Source: Pseudoips prasinana (lineage: Eukaryota; Arthropoda; Insecta; Lepidoptera; Nolidae). Taken from it: a stretch of DNA of 64,000 nucleotides. The position numbers and the translations under genes are program-made. Below the pieces are notes generated by a model that was not told where the DNA came from, ran no database searches, and saw only the letters and a program-made list of their open reading frames with translations. Location of the stretch: NCBI GenBank assembly GCA_951640165.1, contig OX621241.1, forward strand, positions 10,483,001 through 10,547,000, read 5' to 3'. This document shows, piece by piece, positions 53,853 through 62,703 of the stretch (within the stretch, counting starts at the first letter, position 1; every line of letters starts with the position of its first letter).

Positions 53853-54002
53853 GTGATTGTGATCGGCGTTCAAATAGATGAAGGTGAAGAATAGTAGATG
53901 AAGGCGGACCATTTATGACGTCACATGTGGTCATGGAAGCCGATTGAACGAATGATTTAGTTATTTTTAACCTTCATCTATTCGAACGCCGATCACGGTC
54001 AC
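53853..54002. mobile_element. Foldback MITE, 33-bp arms
   Basis: 53853-53885 (GTGATTGTGATCGGCGTTCA onward) pairs with 53970-54002 with about three mismatches. The centre contains TATGACGTCACATGTGGTCA. Confidence 0.75.
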
Positions 54003-54937
54003 CATGACCGGCGAATTAGGTCGTGGCCTCCCTATTTGTTTTTTTGTAAGGAAGGGGAATGCTTTCGCATGCCACCCGCAAAATGGTCGTAGCCCCCCTG
54101 AGAAGGACTGGTCATAAGATAAAGAATTAAGAAATAAGTACGCCTTGTCCTATTCTTATGAGCTGTAAAAGAAAGAGATATAATCATATTTAAATTAGTT
54201 GGAAACAACCAAGGCTAAAGCATTCAACAAATAAAAGGTAGGTACGCAGATAATTACGAAAGGTAGGCACCTAAAGGAGTTATTACACTAAATTTGACTA
54301 TTAATCACGGAAGAGAAACATGAAGTTACTGTAACAATTTATGGTTAAAGTTCCTACAACTGTTTACCGTAATTAACTTAATAACAATCGGGTACTAATA
54401 TTAATTCGGGCAAGCCTTGAATTTTGATACAAAGGCATATTTTGAAAGCACTGGATTTTATGTATATGTATAAATTCTTTTGTAGATGGAAACCTTTTTA
54501 AACACAAAACAATCTCACCTTAATAAAAGCTTTTCTTATAAAACAGTGTGTTCGTGGGAGATTTTAATATGATATTTCAAATAATCAACTATTTATATCT
54601 ATGTTTACAAATAGTTATCTTATGCAAAGGTCAAACCCGAGGTTCAATTTCTAATTTTATCCGAGTATACTTTTACTAGAGGTCTTTATCACAGGCAGCA
54701 GTATAATTAAAACAGAGGTTTTTGACTTAATTATTCTACTATATTTAATTCTTAATTTAATAATTTATGGACACATAAAAAAACTACAACAATATATATC
54801 AAAAAGAAAATTTGCACAAAGGTACCGCTTATATCAATAGAAAAGAAAAGAGGATAGCGTGTGTAGATATATGTTACTATTGTGCTACTAAGTGTACCTA
54901 TTTATAAACTATATACTAATAATGCATAAATAATAAC
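54003..54937. other. No gene recognised
   Basis: AT-rich. GGTCGTGGCCTCCCTATTTG at 54020 is GC-rich without further context. Confidence 0.4.
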
Positions 54938-55182
54938 ATCCTGGGACATTATTTACGTGTGTAAATAATGGCCATCTGATCCCGAACTAAGCAGATCTTG
55001 TTCTATGGAAACCAGATAACTGATATACTACATATACTCCTCTACTTTTATAGATAATTACACCCAGACTCAGGGCAAACAGACATGTTCATGCACACAA
55101 ATATCTGTCATGGATGGGAATCGAACCCACGACCTCCGGCGTGATAAGCAAGTATTTGCCAACCACGGTGACAGGTACGGCA
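54938..55182 (-). repeat. SINE-C, complete copy
   Basis: Reversed: ATCCTGGGACATTATTTACG, TTCATGCACACAAATATCTG, GGGAATCGAACCCACGACCT and TTTGCCAACCACGGTGAC. Confidence 0.85.
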
Positions 55183-55189
55183 AGGGTGA

Positions 55190-55435
55190 TAAGATCAGGG
55201 ACATCACACAGCGCCATTTAGCCCACACCACGCGAAGCTTCTACTACGGACAATCGATAGATATACTTTAACACTTTTTATGTGAATATATAACAATACA
55301 CAGAAAACACCAAAAATAAGACATATACATGTTCATGAACATAAATATTTTTCTTGTACGAGGATTGAAGCCGCAACCTTTAGTTCATAAGGCAGATCCA
55401 CGTCTATTAGATGCTGACCTTGATGGACGACTCGG
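55190..55435 (-). repeat. SINE-F copy
   Basis: GGGACATCACACAGCGCCAT and GCGAAGCTTCTACTACGGAC form the reversed tail. TTGTACGAGGATTGAAGCCG is a decayed reversed box B, and AAGGCAGATCCACGTCTATT the head. Back-to-back with the SINE-C copy. Confidence 0.6.
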
Positions 55436-56069
55436 TATGACCGAGTCATGGCGGTCGTCCTAATTCAGTAATGTGATCTTAATAAAAACAAATTTAATTA
55501 GAACAACTGGCCTCTAAATATTGCTCTTAAAATGTAGGCTTAGGTATTTTACCAACTGTCTGCAAACAAACACATCAATAGTCATACAAATTGACATTTC
55601 CCTCCCACATTATATAGGAGCCGTCACAGGAACCAGCTTACATCTCAACTACTGGGGCGGATAGTACACATTTACATTTCAATTACTCGCCCCAAATGTC
55701 GCTAAAGGAAACTCGAACTCGTGTTTCTGTAGTATCCAATTCCGAGCGTAGGGCGCACCTACGGAAACGGTGTAGATTTAATTACAGGGGTCGATGCTAA
55801 TTAGTTTCCCGGCCGAATGGACGACAATCGGGACAGTTACCTATCTTTCCCGGCCATGCCTATTGTCTAGCGAGCGTGTGTTCCGTGACACACTGATAAA
55901 AATCTGCTATAGTTTTGAAATAAAAATGGAAATTGTATGAATTGTTTTGCTTGATGCTTCAGGCTGATGGATATTTAAATATATAGTACAAGAAGCTTTT
56001 TCGTGTAGTACACACACCCAGCTAGAAACGTGTTATTATTGAAGAGGGTTATAGATAGCTAATAAAACA
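55436..56069. other. No gene recognised
   Basis: Somewhat GC-richer at 55610-55870, unassigned. Confidence 0.4.
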
Positions 56070-56394
56070 AAAAACCGGCCAAGTGCGAGTCGGACTCGCC
56101 CATGAAGGGTTCCGTAGTAGGAAGTATTTCAGTTGATTAAATGAAAGCAAATTGCGGTTTACGATTTATGACGTATTAAAAAAACTACTTGCTAGATCTC
56201 GTTCAAACCAATGTTCGTTGTTAGTTTACATGGCAATGTATATCATATATTTTTTTTTAGTTTTATCATTCTCTTATTTTAGAATTTACAGGGGGGACAC
56301 TCATTTTACCACTTTGGAAGTGTCTTTCGGGCAAACTATTCAGTTTAGAAAAAAATATTTTAGAAACCTCAATATCATTTTTGAAGACCTACCT
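56070..56394 (+). repeat. Rpt-2 copy truncated by MITE-2
   Basis: AAAACCGGCCAAGTGCGAGT onward, matching reversed 25551-25220 closely. It stops abruptly at the MITE-2 copy that follows. Confidence 0.8.
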
Positions 56395-56522
56395 ACACAT
56401 CAAGCTACACCAATCTGTAAAATTTGCCCAATTGAAAGTGAACCTTAGGCTTTTGTAATAAAGTTGAAAATCTATAAAAGAAATTTAACAGATTGGGGTA
56501 GCTGGATGTGCTGGCGTCTGTA
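56395..56522. mobile_element. MITE-2 copy 6
   Basis: ACACATCAAGCTACACCAAT is mirrored by GGGGTAGCTGGATGTGCTGG and CGTCTGTAC. The left end is shortened by about 10 bp at the junction with Rpt-2. The core GAACCTTAGGCTTTTGTAAT matches copy 1. Confidence 0.82.
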
Positions 56523-57059
56523 CTATGCATTTCATATACTATTTAGGAGGCTGCTGGTACTGTCTCGTAGATACACGACGTATCAGGGCGGTAGTTCTTT
56601 CCCTTAAAATAACTGAATAATATTAATTTGGAAATATCAATCGACTTGTTCCACAAGGGTTCTTTTATTCCATTTGAGTACGGTACCCTAATGATCACAT
56701 GCCGATAGGTTCGTGCGTATCCACTGTGTTTTCCAAATCAGTACACAACATATTTGTATAAATTTTTTTGTTCAGTATTCAATTAATTATTACTTTGAAA
56801 CACAAAGTGGTTGGCTTTGGGTGAAACGTGCTCGCTTCCGTTTTCATTTACAAAGTTATATGCAGCCTTTAATACCATTATGAGATACCAAAGTTACTGA
56901 ATATGGAAGCTTTTAGTCCATCCAAACGATGCCGTAATTGACGCTCTATTTAAAGTTACATATGCAAGCCTTTTCCTGTTTCTTCAAAACGAAAGAGGAA
57001 ATAGCAGTTTATATTGGCTGCAACGAACGAACCTGAAACAATATCTATATCGCCTTCTA
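56523..57059. other. No gene recognised
   Basis: TTCTTTTATTCCATTTGAGT then ACGGTACCCTAATGA near 56660 is a faint Rpt-2-like end. The remainder is unassigned. Confidence 0.35.
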
Positions 57060-57295
57060 TTTCCTGGGTGGCTCGTTAGGCTAACGGTAAAGTGCAACCG
57101 CAGGCAATGGAGCCCTGCTATATCTCGTACCCAAAAAGTTCTGTTGTGATTTTTCTGTCAAGTATAGTAGTAGTCCAGTAGCAAATTGGAATCTGGATGT
57201 GTCTTAGAGAGCTCGTTTAGTTTACTGACCTGCACTTGATCTCCGCTCAGAATAAAGAGAGTGAGGGCATTTTTCATGCACTTAAGACTTCCTAC
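57060..57295 (+). repeat. SINE-E-like, strongly diverged
   Basis: GTGGCTCGTTAGGCTAACGG, CAACCGCAGGCAATGGAGCC and GTGATTTTTCTGTCAAG follow the order of SINE-E at low identity. It may be an older subfamily. Confidence 0.45.
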
Positions 57296-57515
57296 TTATT
57301 TATTGTAGGGGCAATGAATACCCCTGCATCAGAGTTGTCAAGTCGCCCAGTAGACTTCTACCAGAACTTATTGACTGTTGTTGAATGAATACCGGGACCG
57401 ACTAATAAATGAAGCCCTCTGAACCGCGAAGACACTGGAGCAAACTAAACCACTGTGGCGGTAACCCGTCATGAGACTGACTGCGTCTACTTAACCTCGC
57501 CGATCACAGCGCTCA
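57296..57515 (-). repeat. SINE-5S copy
   Basis: The reverse complement runs CGCTGTGATCGGCGAGGTTA, GACGGGTTACCGCCACAGTG, AGTCGGTCCCGGTATTCATT and TCTACTGGGCGACTTGACAA, in the same order as 32808-33070. The C-box is altered. Confidence 0.6.
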
Positions 57516-57752
57516 CACTTCTCCACATTAAAATGTTGCTGTTGACTAGTGACCGTTGTAATAGTAAGTAGATCATAAATTGATAATAGAATTCTATGAG
57601 GTGCAAATAGCCAGTTGCCTTCTCCGGTCTATATAGGATCGGACAGGTTATGCACTCATGCATGCGGTAAATCTTGCAAATTGAATCGAAACTGAACTAA
57701 TAAAAGAAAAACAACGAAATGTATGTATTTTGCTGCCGTCCGTCAAAATATC

Positions 57753-58175
57753 ATCATAACAGCCGAAAGACGTCCACTGGTAGACAAAAGGATCTCCACA
57801 ATGGCTGGTCTTGAGCTGCCCGCGTACAGCGGCTTCCGTGACCCTTGCAAGATCGTCAGTCCTCCTTGTAGTGGGCCTGCCCACGCTGTATCTTCCCGTT
57901 CGTGGTCGCTACTAGAGAACCTTTCTGCCCCAGCAGTTGTCGGTTCTACGCGCTATATACCCCGCCCACTGCCACTTCAGTTTAGCAATTCTTTGGGCTA
58001 TGTCGGCTACTTTGGTTTGCCTGCGGATTTCGACGTTTCTGATTCTATCGCGCAGGGATACTTGAAACATCGCCCTCTCCATTGCCCTTTCGGTGACTTT
58101 GAGCCTTCTTTTGAAGCCCATAGTAAGCGACCACGACTTTGTTCCACAAGCCATCACTGGCAACACACACTGGTT
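57753..58175 (-). pseudogene. RTE-type LINE, C-terminal RT ORF
   Basis: This is the longest RTE remnant in the window. Minus strand: KSWSLTMGFKRRLKVTERAM, SLRDRIRNVEIRRQTKVADI and LKWQWAGYIARRTDNCWGRK in one frame (58166-57912). A shifted frame follows with MGRPTTRRTDDLARVTEAA and QWTSFGCYDD (57884-57753). The usual stop after WTSFG has become TGT, so the frame reads through. In the family this segment follows the RT palm and thumb; the catalytic part is lost by 5' truncation. It is GC-richer than its flanks. Clade RTE is assigned from the recalled TKV.DIA.RI..LKWQWAGH.ARR pattern. Confidence 0.8.
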
Positions 58176-58194
58176 GAAGAAATTGCATCATCTG

Positions 58195-58340
58195 ATCAAT
58201 GCATGAACATGTTTGTTTGTCCTGAATCTGTAATTATCTATATAGGAATGTATTTAAAAAAGTTTCCATAGTAAAAGCTCTGTTTAGTTTGGGGTCAGAT
58301 GGCCGTGTGTGAATAGTGTCCCAGGATATATTATAATATT
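58195..58340 (+). repeat. SINE-C tail
   Basis: GCATGAACATGTTTGTTTGT, TAGTTTGGGGTCAGATGGCC and GTGTCCCAGGATATATTATA. The head is missing, and it joins the RTE remnant on the left. Confidence 0.75.
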
Positions 58341-58407
58341 ATTCTTGTATGAGAAGTTAATCTTTGTTTGTTAAATTACACCCACTATTTATATTACACT
58401 TAGTATA

Positions 58408-58545
58408 AGGGTGACAGCAAAATTGGTTCAATTTCTGAGCGTTTCCGTGCTTCGGCGGGCACGATTTTAAGTTATGCCTTGGTTGGATGTAGTCATTAAC
58501 TGCACGGATAGCATTGACACTAGGGTTATCACTGTGCATACAAAT
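58408..58545 (+). repeat. SINE-5S body/tail
   Basis: GGTTCAATTTCTGAGCGTTT, TTCGGCGGGCACGATTTTAA and CACTAGGGTTATCACTGTGC. It lies directly upstream of the LTR element. Confidence 0.65.
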
Positions 58546-58609
58546 AAATATAAACTATAAAATTAATTTGGTTGGTTTTTTAGGGAATATATTTATATAT
58601 CCGTTGAAT

Positions 58610-58815
58610 TGTGATGTATGACTAAGTGTATATTGAACTTTCCGTATATGGTGTACGCGTGCAACCTAATTATTGTATTTGTACCTAGCTCATAAGATCA
58701 TTTATTTTAATAATATACTTTCATACGTTAAACTGACCGGTTGTCTTTTCATTTATTCGCCTTTACATAAATGTAGTAATCTACCTATTACCAGTGAAGC
58801 ACGTCTAGCTTCGTA
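58610..58815 (+). repeat. Probable 5' LTR
   Basis: The right limit is set by the primer-binding site at 58816. The left limit is a guess at TGTGATGTATGACTAAG. The predicted end (CTAGCTTCGTA) is not a canonical CA. Without the 3' LTR the borders cannot be proven. Confidence 0.45.
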
Positions 58816-58832
58816 TGGCGACCATGCCAGGA
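58816..58832 (+). promoter_or_regulatory. tRNA primer-binding site
   Basis: TGGCGACCATGCCAGGA follows the LTR. TGGCGACC is the start of the tRNA-Arg-type binding site known from 412/mdg1 elements; a tRNA 3' end complementary to it would finish GGTCGCCA. Confidence 0.7.
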
Positions 58833-58877
58833 TCTTTAGTGTTTCAGTTTTTCAGGATATAATAATTAAAAATTATA

Positions 58878-59126
58878 ATGGGCAGTCAAGTATCCAAGGA
58901 ATTCAAAGAGGAGGTAATAATTGCCCAACAGGGACAAGGAAATAAAGCGAAATCCAGTATGTCTGAGAGCGATTACTCTATGGAAATGCGATATATGATG
59001 GTTGCAGTTATTGTAATGTGTGCTATTTTCTTGGCGTACAACTTATGGAAAAAAGTACATAAATGCCTTACCAAGAAGATCGAAAGGCAAGCGACGGGTA
59101 TTGCTTTGCAGCGAGTTTCAGTGTAA
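58878..59126 (+). CDS. Leader ORF: predicted N-myristoylated single-pass membrane protein
   Basis: An 82-residue frame between the primer-binding site and gag. It starts MGSQVSKE, which fits the N-myristoylation rule (Gly2, Ser6, Lys7). Residues 8-36 are polar and charged (EEVIIAQQGQGNKAKSS). Residues about 39-57 (YMMVAVIVMCAIFLAYNLW) form a hydrophobic segment long enough to span a membrane. A basic tail with a cysteine beside the membrane (KKVHKC) follows, then KKIERQATGIALQR. A lipid-anchored N-terminus plus one transmembrane helix is compatible with a hairpin topology at a membrane. I do not recognise a named family; small ORFs before gag are known in the 412/mdg1 lineage. It would be the first ORF of a full-length transcript, so gag translation needs splicing, reinitiation or an internal start. 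Confidence 0.65.
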   Translation: MGSQVSKEFKEEVIIAQQGQGNKAKSSMSESDYSMEMRYMMVAVIVMCAIFLAYNLWKKVHKCLTKKIERQATGIALQRVSV

Positions 59127-59205
59127 TAGGACCCGGCTAATAACTAACGATGTGGAGAAATTTGGACAAGTGTCGAATAAGTGCAAATGGTGACAAATAA
59201 ATTCT

Positions 59206-59325
59206 GTAAGTGAACTTTATATTAATTATCTTTAAGTATTTAGGATACTTTCCGTTATGGTTATTTTTTTTTACAAAACGTAATATTTTATTTTATAATA
59301 TGTTTTACTGTTTTTCAATATATAG
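59206..59325 (+). promoter_or_regulatory. Candidate 120-nt intron in the leader
   Basis: A strong 5' splice signal GTAAGT at 59206-59211 and an acceptor TTTTTCAATATATAG ending at 59325, five bases before the gag ATG at 59331. The AT-rich interior and length suit an insect intron. Predicted only. Confidence 0.45.
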
Positions 59326-59330
59326 AGCTA

Positions 59331-60512
59331 ATGTTAGAATTACAAAATATATATGTGCAGTTGGTAGATATAAGAACTTATTTAATTAAAATTGGATCGC
59401 ATCGGCGACAGAATAGTGAAGCTGCGAATAAACAATTTCAAAAAGCAGTAAAGATTTATAAGAAGTATACCGAAATATTTGACATATATGTTAATAAGGT
59501 AGAAAAAGCCGAAATATCGTTAAGTGATGTTGATTTACACTTGTCAAATAAGATAGACTCGATTTATGCTGATATAGAAAGTTTAATGATGAGTATAAAT
59601 AGCAGCGAAATCATGACTACCAAACCCAATTTTGATTTGAGAGTGGCGGTTAGTCTATTACCAATAATGGACGACACCGAAAAAGTTACTTTACAATTAA
59701 TTGACGCAATAGAATTATATTCTACTATGATTTTAGATACGGATACGTCACTTCTCATAAAATATGTTTTAAAAACTAGGCTATCACATAGTGCAAAATT
59801 GCGTTTGGCAGATTCATATGGTTCTGTTGACGAAATGGTTGCTGAAATGAAAACACATCTTTTAACAAAAAAATCGGACACCGCGATACAAAAAAAGTTG
59901 CATACCGCTTATCAAGGTGGTAGGTCTATAGATCAGTATGGGAAAGACTTAGAGCAACTGTTTGTGGATCTAACAATTTCACAAGCCGAGGGCAAATCTG
60001 AAGCATACAAGATATTAAAACCCTTAAATGAAAAACAGGCTATTCAAAAATTTGCCGACGGGTTGCGAAATGAGCGGCTTAGTACTGTCATTGCTGCGCG
60101 TAATTATAGTTCATTAAAGGAAGCTATACAAGGTGCTAAAGATGAGGAGGTAAATATGCCTTCCACATCAGGACAGATATTTTCAGCTCGAGGTAGGATG
60201 TTTAATAATAATAGGGGTTACCCAAATAATGGATACCGAGGGCAGAGTGTTTCGAGGCGCGGTACCACTACACCGTTTCGCGGAAAACCATTTTTCAGGA
60301 ACAACATAAATAATAATAGGACATTTTACGATTCGTCGTATTATCGTAGTAGCGGTCGGGGTCGTGGTAATTTTTCAGGCCGTAGTAGGTCCCGTGGATA
60401 TAATAGCCAGCAAAATTTCAATTCGAAAAAACATCATGTCAATGTGACACATGAATCGCAAGATAGTTCTAAATCGGAGGAAACCGAAAAGTTTCAGTTT
60501 TTTCGCGACTAA
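59331..60512 (+). CDS. gag: Gag (capsid/nucleocapsid) protein
   Basis: 393 codons; structural protein forming the virus-like particle. Residues 1-270 are mainly helical and charged, with no motif beyond the general capsid-like AIQKFADGLRNERLSTVI (about 235-253), which resembles the C-terminal capsid region of insect gypsy elements. From about residue 280 to 375 it is basic and glycine/asparagine-rich with repeated RG (SARGRMF, GYRGQSVSRRG, SSGRGRGNFSGRSRSRG). No CCHC zinc knuckle is present, so the RG-rich tail is the likely RNA-binding part. The ATG is the first in frame and lies just after a predicted splice acceptor. The last 62 bases overlap pol, which lies in the +1 frame. Confidence 0.85.
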   Translation: MLELQNIYVQLVDIRTYLIKIGSHRRQNSEAANKQFQKAVKIYKKYTEIFDIYVNKVEKAEISLSDVDLHLSNKIDSIYADIESLMMSINSSEIMTTKPNFDLRVAVSLLPIMDDTEKVTLQLIDAIELYSTMILDTDTSLLIKYVLKTRLSHSAKLRLADSYGSVDEMVAEMKTHLLTKKSDTAIQKKLHTAYQGGRSIDQYGKDLEQLFVDLTISQAEGKSEAYKILKPLNEKQAIQKFADGLRNERLSTVIAARNYSSLKEAIQGAKDEEVNMPSTSGQIFSARGRMFNNNRGYPNNGYRGQSVSRRGTTTPFRGKPFFRNNINNNRTFYDSSYYRSSGRGRGNFSGRSRSRGYNSQQNFNSKKHHVNVTHESQDSSKSEETEKFQFFRD

Positions 60513-62703
60513 TTACATATTAACTTATCGGAATATGAACTCTATACATCTGTATATCGATGACTATATGTGTACATGGCTCATTGATACCGGAGCATCA
60601 TTGTCTGCTGTGAAACAAAGCGTGATTCACGCATCGAGCGAGTTTATTCGCCCTAAGACGACACACATAAATGGTATTGGTGGTCAAATTACATCTACTG
60701 GGTGCATAGAGTTGATATTACGTAACGAAAATAATGAATCATTTACACATGACTTCTACATTTTTAACGATTTGCCATTAAATGTAGACGGAATTATAGG
60801 ACAAGATTTTCTATCAAAATTTAATTCTATAATTAATTTTGAAAATCAAACATTAACGTTACAAAATAGTGAGGGAATTCCGATTATTTTACCTGTACAG
60901 TTATATTCGATAGGAAATACAAATGATAACGCATGTATAAAGTTGCCCGCGCGATGTGAAATTCAAGTAGATATTCCAACTAATAGGACAGGTGATTGTG
61001 TAGTAATTTCAAATGAGATTTGCGAAGGTGTATTTTTAGCTAATTCGATATGTAAGAGTAAAAACGGTAGGGTGACCATGCGTATTATGAACACACGGGA
61101 AACTGATGTTAATTTACGTTGTTTTACACCAGAAATTCGTGATTTAAAAGAATATCATTGTTATTCGTTTAATAGAATAGTAAATAACGCGGATAGGGTA
61201 AAATCTTTGTTTTCTTTGCTTAATCTTAATTATTTGATTAAAGAAGAGGAGACTTCTATAGCAAATATTTGTGCAAAATTTGCGGATATTTTTCATTTAC
61301 CCGGGGACAAATTAAATACAACAAACTTGTATGAACAAAAAATTCATTTAAAAGAAAATATTAGTCCCGTTTATAAAAAACCTTATCGTCTTCCACATTC
61401 TCAAAAAGCAGAAATAAATAAACAAATAAAACAAATGTTGGAAAATGACATTATAGAGGAGTCGACGTCTGAATGGTCGAGTCCTTTACTGATTGTTCCG
61501 AAAAAGACTGATGCTAGGGGTGAAAAAAAGTGGCGTGTTGTGATTGATTATAGGGGATTGAATGAGTGCATACAAAATGATAATTTTCCACTACCAAACA
61601 TAACCGAAATTTTGGATTCTTTGTCAGGGGCTATGTATTTCAGCCATTTAGACCTTAATCAAGGCTATTACCAAATTAAATTAGACCCAGAGAGTCGTAA
61701 ATACACTGCATTTTTAGCTGACAAGGTATATCAAATGAAACGCCTTCCTATGGGCTTAAAATTAAGTCCGAGTGCGTTTACTAGAGCGATGACTGTAGCA
61801 CTATCGGGTTTAAATTACGAAAAGTGCATTGTTTATTTAGATGACATAATAATAATGGGTAGAAATTTGCAAACACATAATAAAAACCTAATTGACGTTT
61901 TTACAAGGCTTCGAGACGTAAATTTGAAGTTAAATCCATTAAAGTGTACATTTTTGAAGAAGGAACTTTTGTATTTAGGTCACGTGGTAACACCAGAGGG
62001 TATAAAGCCAGATGAAAATAAAGTTAAAGTTTTACAAAATTATCCGATTCCGAAAAATGCAGACGAGGTCCGTAGATTCGTTGCATTTGCAAATTATTAT
62101 CGGAAATTTATTCCGAATTTTGCTAAAATTACATTACCTTTAACGAACTTGACAAAAAAATATATAGAATTTAATTGGAGTAAGGAATGTTTACATGCGT
62201 TCGAGACATTGAAAAAAGCGTTAATTAGTCCTCCATTATTACAATATCCAAATTTTTCAAAGGAAAATGAATTTATTTTGAATACCGATTCATCGGGGTT
62301 TTCGATTGGGTGTGTGCTAGCAAATGGAGACAAAAAACCGATAGCATATGCTAGTCGCCCACTAAACAAAGCGGAGCGTAACTATCCGATAATTGAGAAA
62401 GAGCTTTTGGCGATAGTTTGGGCTGTTAAGTACTTTCGCCCTTATTTATATGGACGCCGGTTTAGGGTTATCACGGATCATAAACCGTTGATTTATTTAT
62501 TTAACATGCGCGACCCTTCCAGTAGGTTAACAAAGTTTCGATTATGTCTGGAGGAATATGATTTTGTAGTAGAATATATGAAAGGAAAAGATAATGCAGC
62601 TGCAGATGCACTATCTAGGATTGAATTGACGAGTGAAGAGTTGAAGAGCATGTATGAGTGTGTGATAGGGGTCATGACTAGAGCGCAATATAGAAGAATG
62701 TAA
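60451..62703 (+). CDS. pol: Pol: protease, reverse transcriptase, RNase H
   Basis: 750 codons to a TAA at 62701-62703, in the +1 frame relative to gag with 62 bases of overlap; the first ATG in frame is probably not the real start. Aspartic protease: WLIDTGASLSAV (DTG at 60586-60594) and DGIIGQDFL. RT: EWSSPLLIVPKK, WRVVIDYRGLN, HLDLNQGYYQI, LPMGLKLSPSAF, catalytic YLDD at 61834-61845, LGHVVTPEGI and RRFVAFANYYRKFIPNFA. RNase H: NTDSSGFSIGCVL, IAYASRPLNKAE, EKELLAIVWAVKYFRPYL, ITDHKPL and KGKDNAAADALSR. All main catalytic residues are present. The frame stays open after the stop into integrase, so the full Pol is interrupted only here. It acts in the cytoplasmic particle to copy element RNA into DNA. 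Confidence 0.93.
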   Translation: MNRKIVLNRRKPKSFSFFATNYILTYRNMNSIHLYIDDYMCTWLIDTGASLSAVKQSVIHASSEFIRPKTTHINGIGGQITSTGCIELILRNENNESFTHDFYIFNDLPLNVDGIIGQDFLSKFNSIINFENQTLTLQNSEGIPIILPVQLYSIGNTNDNACIKLPARCEIQVDIPTNRTGDCVVISNEICEGVFLANSICKSKNGRVTMRIMNTRETDVNLRCFTPEIRDLKEYHCYSFNRIVNNADRVKSLFSLLNLNYLIKEEETSIANICAKFADIFHLPGDKLNTTNLYEQKIHLKENISPVYKKPYRLPHSQKAEINKQIKQMLENDIIEESTSEWSSPLLIVPKKTDARGEKKWRVVIDYRGLNECIQNDNFPLPNITEILDSLSGAMYFSHLDLNQGYYQIKLDPESRKYTAFLADKVYQMKRLPMGLKLSPSAFTRAMTVALSGLNYEKCIVYLDDIIIMGRNLQTHNKNLIDVFTRLRDVNLKLNPLKCTFLKKELLYLGHVVTPEGIKPDENKVKVLQNYPIPKNADEVRRFVAFANYYRKFIPNFAKITLPLTNLTKKYIEFNWSKECLHAFETLKKALISPPLLQYPNFSKENEFILNTDSSGFSIGCVLANGDKKPIAYASRPLNKAERNYPIIEKELLAIVWAVKYFRPYLYGRRFRVITDHKPLIYLFNMRDPSSRLTKFRLCLEEYDFVVEYMKGKDNAAADALSRIELTSEELKSMYECVIGVMTRAQYRRM

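Noticed and set aside
57723..58271. 182-codon plus-strand ORF
   Set aside because: It lies antisense to an RTE C-terminal fragment whose minus-strand motifs are clear; the plus peptide has no recognisable domain.
58357..58539. Minus-strand 60-codon ORF
   Set aside because: Falls within a SINE-5S fragment.
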